From contig NZ_JAEQAZ010000081.1 in the NCBI RefSeq assembly GCF_016654115.1, positions 1 to 36,526 on the forward strand: a stretch of 36,526 nucleotides of DNA, written 5' to 3'. This DNA is from Streptomyces sp. MBT53. Its GTDB lineage: Bacteria > Actinomycetota > Actinomycetes > Streptomycetales > Streptomycetaceae. Shown here in pieces: positions 32,718 to 36,526 of this stretch; positions within the stretch are counted from its first letter, which is position 1; each line of letters starts with the position of its first letter. The notes under the pieces were generated by a model. That model was not told the origin of the DNA. It ran no database searches and saw only the letters and a list, made by a program, of their open reading frames with translations. A program made the translations under genes and the position numbers.

Positions 32718-33809
32718 GTGTCGGGCGAGGGCGACGACAAGGATGTCGAGGAGTTCGCGGCGCTGCTGCGACGGCTGAAGGACCGCACGGACCGCAGCTA
32801 CAGCCAGCTGGCCCGCCGCCTGAACATGAACGCCTCGACCCTGCACCGCTACTGCGTCGGCGAGGCGGTCCCGCTCGACTTCGCACCCGTGGAGCGGTTC
32901 GCGGCGATGTGCGGGGCGACACCGGAGGAACGGCTGCGGCTGCACCGGTACTGGATCCTGGCGGTGGCGGCCCGGCAGCGGCCCCGGCCCGCCGAGAGCC
33001 CGGTCCCCGACCCCGAACCGGTGCCGGAGGAAGCCCCCGCGCCGGCGCCCGGCCGCGGCCCTTGGTACCGACGGCGGCTCACGCTCACCGCCGCCGCAGT
33101 GTGCGCGGTACTCGCGGTGTGGGGCAGCCTGTCGGCGATCTCCACCCACGACACCGCCAAGCCCAGGGCCACACCGTCCGCACCCCCTGCACCTCTCGCT
33201 CCCCTCACCTGGACCGCCGACTCCCAGGCGTGGGCCATCCATTGCAGCCACGACTACGTCGTCGAGAAGTCACCCGCGCGGGTTCCGCCGCCCCCGGCCC
33301 CGGAGGACGCCGGGACCTGGGCGGCGAAGCAGCGCGCGGTGCACGGGCGGGAGACCGACGTCGAGATCTCGGTGCAGGGGCGGACGACCACGGCGGTCGT
33401 CCTGGAGTCGCTGCGCGTCCGGGTCGTGGGCCGGGCGGCCCCCGTCCACGGCACCGCCTATGCCATGGACCAGGGCTGCGGCGGCGAGGTCAGCCCCCGC
33501 TACTTCGGGGTGGACCTGGACGCCGGCCGCCCTTTGGCCCGCCCGGTCGCCGGGAGCGACCTGGGCACGCCGGTCCCCGCGGTGCACCTGCCGTACAAGG
33601 TCTCCGCGCAGGACCCGGAGGTGCTGCTCGTCAAGGCCCGGACCCAGACCTGCGACTGCCGCTGGTACCTCGAACTCGGCTGGTCCTCCCAGGGCCGCAC
33701 CGGCACCCTCCGCATCGACGACCACGGCAGGCCGTTCCGCACGACGAGCATCAAGGGCCTGCCGCACTACTGGTACTCGGCCAAGGGCTGGGCGCCGTAC
33801 GACGGTTAG
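32718..33809 (+). CDS. Membrane-anchored HTH regulator with extracytoplasmic domain
   Basis: A 363-aa protein. An XRE-type HTH lies at about 10-80 (EEFAALLRRLKDRTDRSYSQ, then LARRLNMNASTLHRYCVGEA). After a proline-rich linker (VPDPEPVPEEAPAPAPGRGP) and basic residues comes one transmembrane helix (LTLTAAAVCAVLAVWGSLSA). The C-terminal ~200 residues lie outside the membrane and hold several cysteines (AIHCSHDY, DQGCGGE, TCDCRWY) that may form disulfides. This one-protein layout could pass an outside signal to DNA, or the HTH may only be a protein-interaction module. I chose the GTG at 32718 with GGGGGAA just upstream; the ATG at 32667 has no ribosome site. The stop overlaps that of poxB by three bases. 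Confidence 0.78.
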   Translation: MSGEGDDKDVEEFAALLRRLKDRTDRSYSQLARRLNMNASTLHRYCVGEAVPLDFAPVERFAAMCGATPEERLRLHRYWILAVAARQRPRPAESPVPDPEPVPEEAPAPAPGRGPWYRRRLTLTAAAVCAVLAVWGSLSAISTHDTAKPRATPSAPPAPLAPLTWTADSQAWAIHCSHDYVVEKSPARVPPPPAPEDAGTWAAKQRAVHGRETDVEISVQGRTTTAVVLESLRVRVVGRAAPVHGTAYAMDQGCGGEVSPRYFGVDLDAGRPLARPVAGSDLGTPVPAVHLPYKVSAQDPEVLLVKARTQTCDCRWYLELGWSSQGRTGTLRIDDHGRPFRTTSIKGLPHYWYSAKGWAPYDG

Positions 33810-35548
33810 GGCCTCGGGACGTTGCGGATGTTGGAACGCGCCATCTGCAGCATGCGGCCAACTCCCCCGTCCAGCACGATCTTTGACGCCGAGAGCGCGA
33901 AGCCCGTCACCATCTCGGCGCTGATCTTCGGTGGGATGGACAGCGCGTTGGGGTCGGTGACGACATCGACGAGGGCCGGGCCCTTGTGCTTGAGAGCCGC
34001 CTTCAGCGCGCCCTCCAGATCCTTGGGCTTCTCGACCCGCACCCCGTAGGCACCGCAGGCGCGCGCCACGGCGGCGAAGTCGGGGTTCTTGTTGGTGGTG
34101 CCGTACGACGGGAGACCGGCGACCAGCATCTCCAACTCGACCATTCCCAGCGAGGAGTTGTTGAACAGGACGACCTTCACCGGCAGGTCGTACTGGACGA
34201 GGGTGAGGAAGTCGCCCATCAGCATGGAGAATCCGCCGTCGCCGGACATCGAGATGACCTGCCGCTCGGTGTCGGTGAACTGCGCGCCGATCGCCATCGG
34301 CAGCGCGTTCGCCATCGAGCCGTGCGAGAACGAACCGATCACGCGGCGGCGGCCGTTGGGCGTGATGTAGCGGGCGGCCCACACATTGCACATGCCCGTG
34401 TCGACGGTGAACACGGCGTCCTCGTCGGCCAGTTCGTCGAGTACGGAGGCCACGTACTCGGGGTGGATCGGGACCTGCTTGTCGACCTTCCGCGTGTACG
34501 CCTTGACGACCCCCTCCAGCGCGTCGGCGTGCTTCTTGAGCATCCGGTCGAGGAACTTCCGGTCCCCCTTCGGCTTCACCCGCGGGATCAGACAGCGCAG
34601 CGCCTCCTTCGCGTCGCCCCACACCGCGAGGTCCAACTTCGAGCGCCGGCCGAGGTGTTCGGGCCGTACGTCGATCTGGGCGATCTTCACGTCGTCGGGC
34701 AGGAACGCGTTGTACGGGAAGTCTGTGCCGATCAGGATCAGCAGATCGCACTCGTGGGTGGCATCGTAGGCGGCGCCGTAGCCGAGCAGTCCGCTCATGC
34801 CGACGTCGTACGGGTTGTCGTACTGGATCCATTCCTTGCCCCGCAGGGCGTGTCCGATCGGGGACTTGATCTTCCCGGCGAACTCCATCACCTCGGCGTG
34901 CGCGCCCGCCGTGCCGCTGCCGCAGAAGAGGGTGACCTTGCCGGCCGCGTCGATCATCTCGACGAGTTTCTCGATCTCTGCGTCGCCCGGGCGAACGGAG
35001 GGGCGGGAGGTGACGAGGGCGGTCTCGGCGGCCTTGTCGGGGGCGGGTTCGGAGGCGATGTCGCCGGGGAGGGACACGACGCTGACGCCGGACTGGCCGA
35101 CCGCGTGCTGGATGGCGGTCTGGAGGAGGCGGGGCATCTGCTTGGGGCTGGAGATCAACTCGCTGTAGTGGCTGCACTCCTGGAAGAGCCGCTCCGGGTG
35201 GGTCTCCTGGAAGTAGCCGAGGCCGATCTCGCTGGACGGGATCTGCGAGGCGAGGGCGAGGACCGGGGCCATGGAACGGTGGGCGTCGTAGAGGCCGTTG
35301 ATGAGGTGCAGGTTGCCGGGGCCGCAGGAGCCGGCGCAGGCCGCGAGCTTCCCGGTTATCTGCGCCTCCGCGCCGGCCGCGAAGGCGGCGGTCTCCTCGT
35401 GCCGTACGTGGATCCAGTCGATGGCGGAGTTGCGGCGGATCGCGTCGACAACCGGGTTGAGGCTGTCGCCGACGACGCCGTAGAGGCGCCTGACCCCGGC
35501 GCGGACGAGGATGTCGACGAACTGTTCGGCAACGTTCTGCTTGGCCAT
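33806..35548 (-). CDS. poxB: Thiamine-diphosphate-dependent pyruvate oxidase/dehydrogenase (PoxB type)
   Basis: A 580-aa ThDP enzyme with the three-domain order of the acetolactate synthase/PoxB family. The N-terminal Pyr domain begins VAEQFVDILVRAGVRRLYGV, carries the catalytic glutamate in HVRHEETAAFAAGA, and has CAGSCGPGNLHLINGLYDAH. A central FAD-binding domain follows (FCGSGTAGAHAEV, GTDFPYNAFLP). The C-terminal PP domain carries the ThDP/Mg motif GDGGFSML...LFNNSSLGMVE. PoxB converts pyruvate to acetate and CO2, passing electrons to quinone at the membrane; a few relatives make acetyl phosphate. The very C-terminus is the short region used for membrane docking in PoxB. The ATG at 35546-35548 gives a family-like N-terminus. 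Gene ends overlap tail to tail with the HTH gene. Confidence 0.92.
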   Translation of the reverse strand: MAKQNVAEQFVDILVRAGVRRLYGVVGDSLNPVVDAIRRNSAIDWIHVRHEETAAFAAGAEAQITGKLAACAGSCGPGNLHLINGLYDAHRSMAPVLALASQIPSSEIGLGYFQETHPERLFQECSHYSELISSPKQMPRLLQTAIQHAVGQSGVSVVSLPGDIASEPAPDKAAETALVTSRPSVRPGDAEIEKLVEMIDAAGKVTLFCGSGTAGAHAEVMEFAGKIKSPIGHALRGKEWIQYDNPYDVGMSGLLGYGAAYDATHECDLLILIGTDFPYNAFLPDDVKIAQIDVRPEHLGRRSKLDLAVWGDAKEALRCLIPRVKPKGDRKFLDRMLKKHADALEGVVKAYTRKVDKQVPIHPEYVASVLDELADEDAVFTVDTGMCNVWAARYITPNGRRRVIGSFSHGSMANALPMAIGAQFTDTERQVISMSGDGGFSMLMGDFLTLVQYDLPVKVVLFNNSSLGMVELEMLVAGLPSYGTTNKNPDFAAVARACGAYGVRVEKPKDLEGALKAALKHKGPALVDVVTDPNALSIPPKISAEMVTGFALSASKIVLDGGVGRMLQMARSNIRNVPRP

Positions 35549-35621
35549 GGTTCTCGCGTGCCCTTCGGTTTCCGGTGTACTGCGGATCCCTCTGGGTTCC
35601 ATGAATTCACAGCCCGGGCGC

Positions 35622-36526
35622 TCACGCCTCCCAAACGGCGGCGGCCGTGCGGTCGTCGGCATAACCCTTGACCCGCACTTGGGTGTCGGCGAGAAATGCG
35701 GCCAGGCCGGGTGGGGTGGTGGCGGACCAACGGCCCGCCAGATGCGCGGACAGTTCGGGCTCGCCGCGCAAGGGTTCGGCGAGCCCGCCCGTGCACATGA
35801 GAAGCGTGTCGCCGGGGCGGGCGACGGAGGCACGGAAGCGGAAGGGCTCGCGAGGCGGTTCGGGGGCGGGTTCGTACGGGCTCGGCGGGGTCGGGATACC
35901 GAGGTCCATGGTCAGCCGGTCGCCCTCGGGAGTCTCGGCGGGCTGCGAACCGAAACCGACGACGGCCTCTCCGGCCGCCTCGCCCGCGGTGGGCTCGATG
36001 TCCTGCCACTCGCCGCCGCGCAACCGGAACAGACCACCGGGGCCGACGCCGAAGAAGACGCGGGTACGGCACTCCGGGTCCGCGGGGAGGAGGAGACAGC
36101 GCAGGGTGGCCGCGTACTCGTCCGGGTCGATGCCCTGCTCCGCGGCGCTGGCACGGAGTTTGCCGAGGCTGCGGTCGGTGAGCCGGTGCAGACCGGACTT
36201 GAGATCACCGCGCCGGGCGGCCCGGATGTCCTCGGCGAGCCGGGCGTGACTCCGTCCGACGGCCCGCCCGATCCAGTGGCAGGCCTCGGCGGCGGCCCGG
36301 TGCGCCCCCGGTGTGGCCCGCGCCCCGGTCGCCATCGCGACCAGCACCAGGGCCTGCTCCCCGATCCCGAACCGCGCGGTCAGCAACGAGTCCCGGCGCG
36401 GCTCACCCCGGAACCGCGCGGAGTCCCCCCGCACGGAAGCGGCCCGCAGCGTGCTGCTCCCGTACCGCGCCCCGTCCAGCACGGTGTCCGCGACCAGGTC
36501 GTCCAGGTCGTCCGGGTCCGCGGGCA
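35622..36526 (-). CDS. PP2C-like protein, 5' end beyond the window
   Basis: At least 300 codons are visible, open to the window edge (the frame reads PADPDDLDDLVADTVLDGAR before the region shown as a GTG at 36480-36482), so the true start lies outside. The fold outline is that of a PP2C-type Ser/Thr phosphatase: GSSTLRAASVRGDSARFRGE, VLVAMATGARATPGAHRAAA, RTRVFFGVGPGGLFRLRGGE, and late RPGDTLLMCTGGLAEPL with YADDRTAAAV. The first metal motif, normally ADG, reads ATG (A-T-G residues), so metal binding may be impaired; it may be a pseudophosphatase or a divergent member. It lies 73 bases upstream of poxB on the same strand and may share its transcript. Confidence 0.65.
   Translation of the reverse strand, partial: PADPDDLDDLVADTVLDGARYGSSTLRAASVRGDSARFRGEPRRDSLLTARFGIGEQALVLVAMATGARATPGAHRAAAEACHWIGRAVGRSHARLAEDIRAARRGDLKSGLHRLTDRSLGKLRASAAEQGIDPDEYAATLRCLLLPADPECRTRVFFGVGPGGLFRLRGGEWQDIEPTAGEAAGEAVVGFGSQPAETPEGDRLTMDLGIPTPPSPYEPAPEPPREPFRFRASVARPGDTLLMCTGGLAEPLRGEPELSAHLAGRWSATTPPGLAAFLADTQVRVKGYADDRTAAAVWEA

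Overview
The window is a chromosome segment of a high-GC actinomycete, almost certainly a Streptomyces. Third codon positions are saturated with G/C, GTG starts are common, and RBS-less (probably leaderless) genes are frequent. The families are typical streptomycete ones: a PQQ-repeat Ser/Thr kinase, an HATPase anti-sigma-like protein with a TTA codon, DUF2637, and a membrane-anchored helix-turn-helix (HTH) protein. I found no rRNA, tRNA, CRISPR array, insertion sequence or prophage.

Region 1 (1-2070): remains of a universal stress protein, frameshifted and run into the tail of a second small gene, then an intact LysA-like PLP decarboxylase. Region 2 (2084-11076) is centred on vitamin B12. 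It holds the two adenosylcobalamin-dependent methylmalonyl-CoA mutase subunits and their MeaB GTPase as a tight operon, a lipoprotein, and a cobalamin riboswitch controlling metE (the B12-independent methionine synthase). A strong terminator follows, then a histidine-phosphatase-fold protein without its catalytic histidines. A near-consensus DasR (N-acetylglucosamine regulator) site precedes the mutase operon. Region 3 (11188-17921) is mixed: a CE4 deacetylase with an operator-like inverted repeat over its promoter, a cytochrome P450, a DUF2278/lamin-tail protein, an SRPBCC protein, a LysE exporter and a sensor kinase.

Region 4 (17932-26564) is a purine-catabolism locus. A five-gene minus-strand set (FAD subunit, 2Fe-2S subunit and Mo subunit of xanthine dehydrogenase, AzgA-type purine permease, XdhC Mo-cofactor factor) diverges from a PucR-type regulator. 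Transport, oxidation, enzyme maturation and control are therefore together.

Region 5 (26682-36526): a helical-repeat protein, a small membrane protein, a GntR/FCD regulator divergent from a FhuF-like 2Fe-2S protein with an iron box, a DUF2637 membrane protein, an HATPase protein with a TTA codon, a secreted protein divergent from a membrane-bound HTH regulator, a PoxB-type pyruvate oxidase, and a PP2C-like protein cut by the window edge.

I did not see one clearly new multi-gene system. The leads most worth checking are the DasR-like site ahead of the mutase operon, the RBS-sequestering arm of the metE riboswitch, the histidine-less phosphatase-fold protein, the operator over the deacetylase promoter, the TTA codon in the HATPase gene, and the divergent secreted protein/membrane HTH pair.
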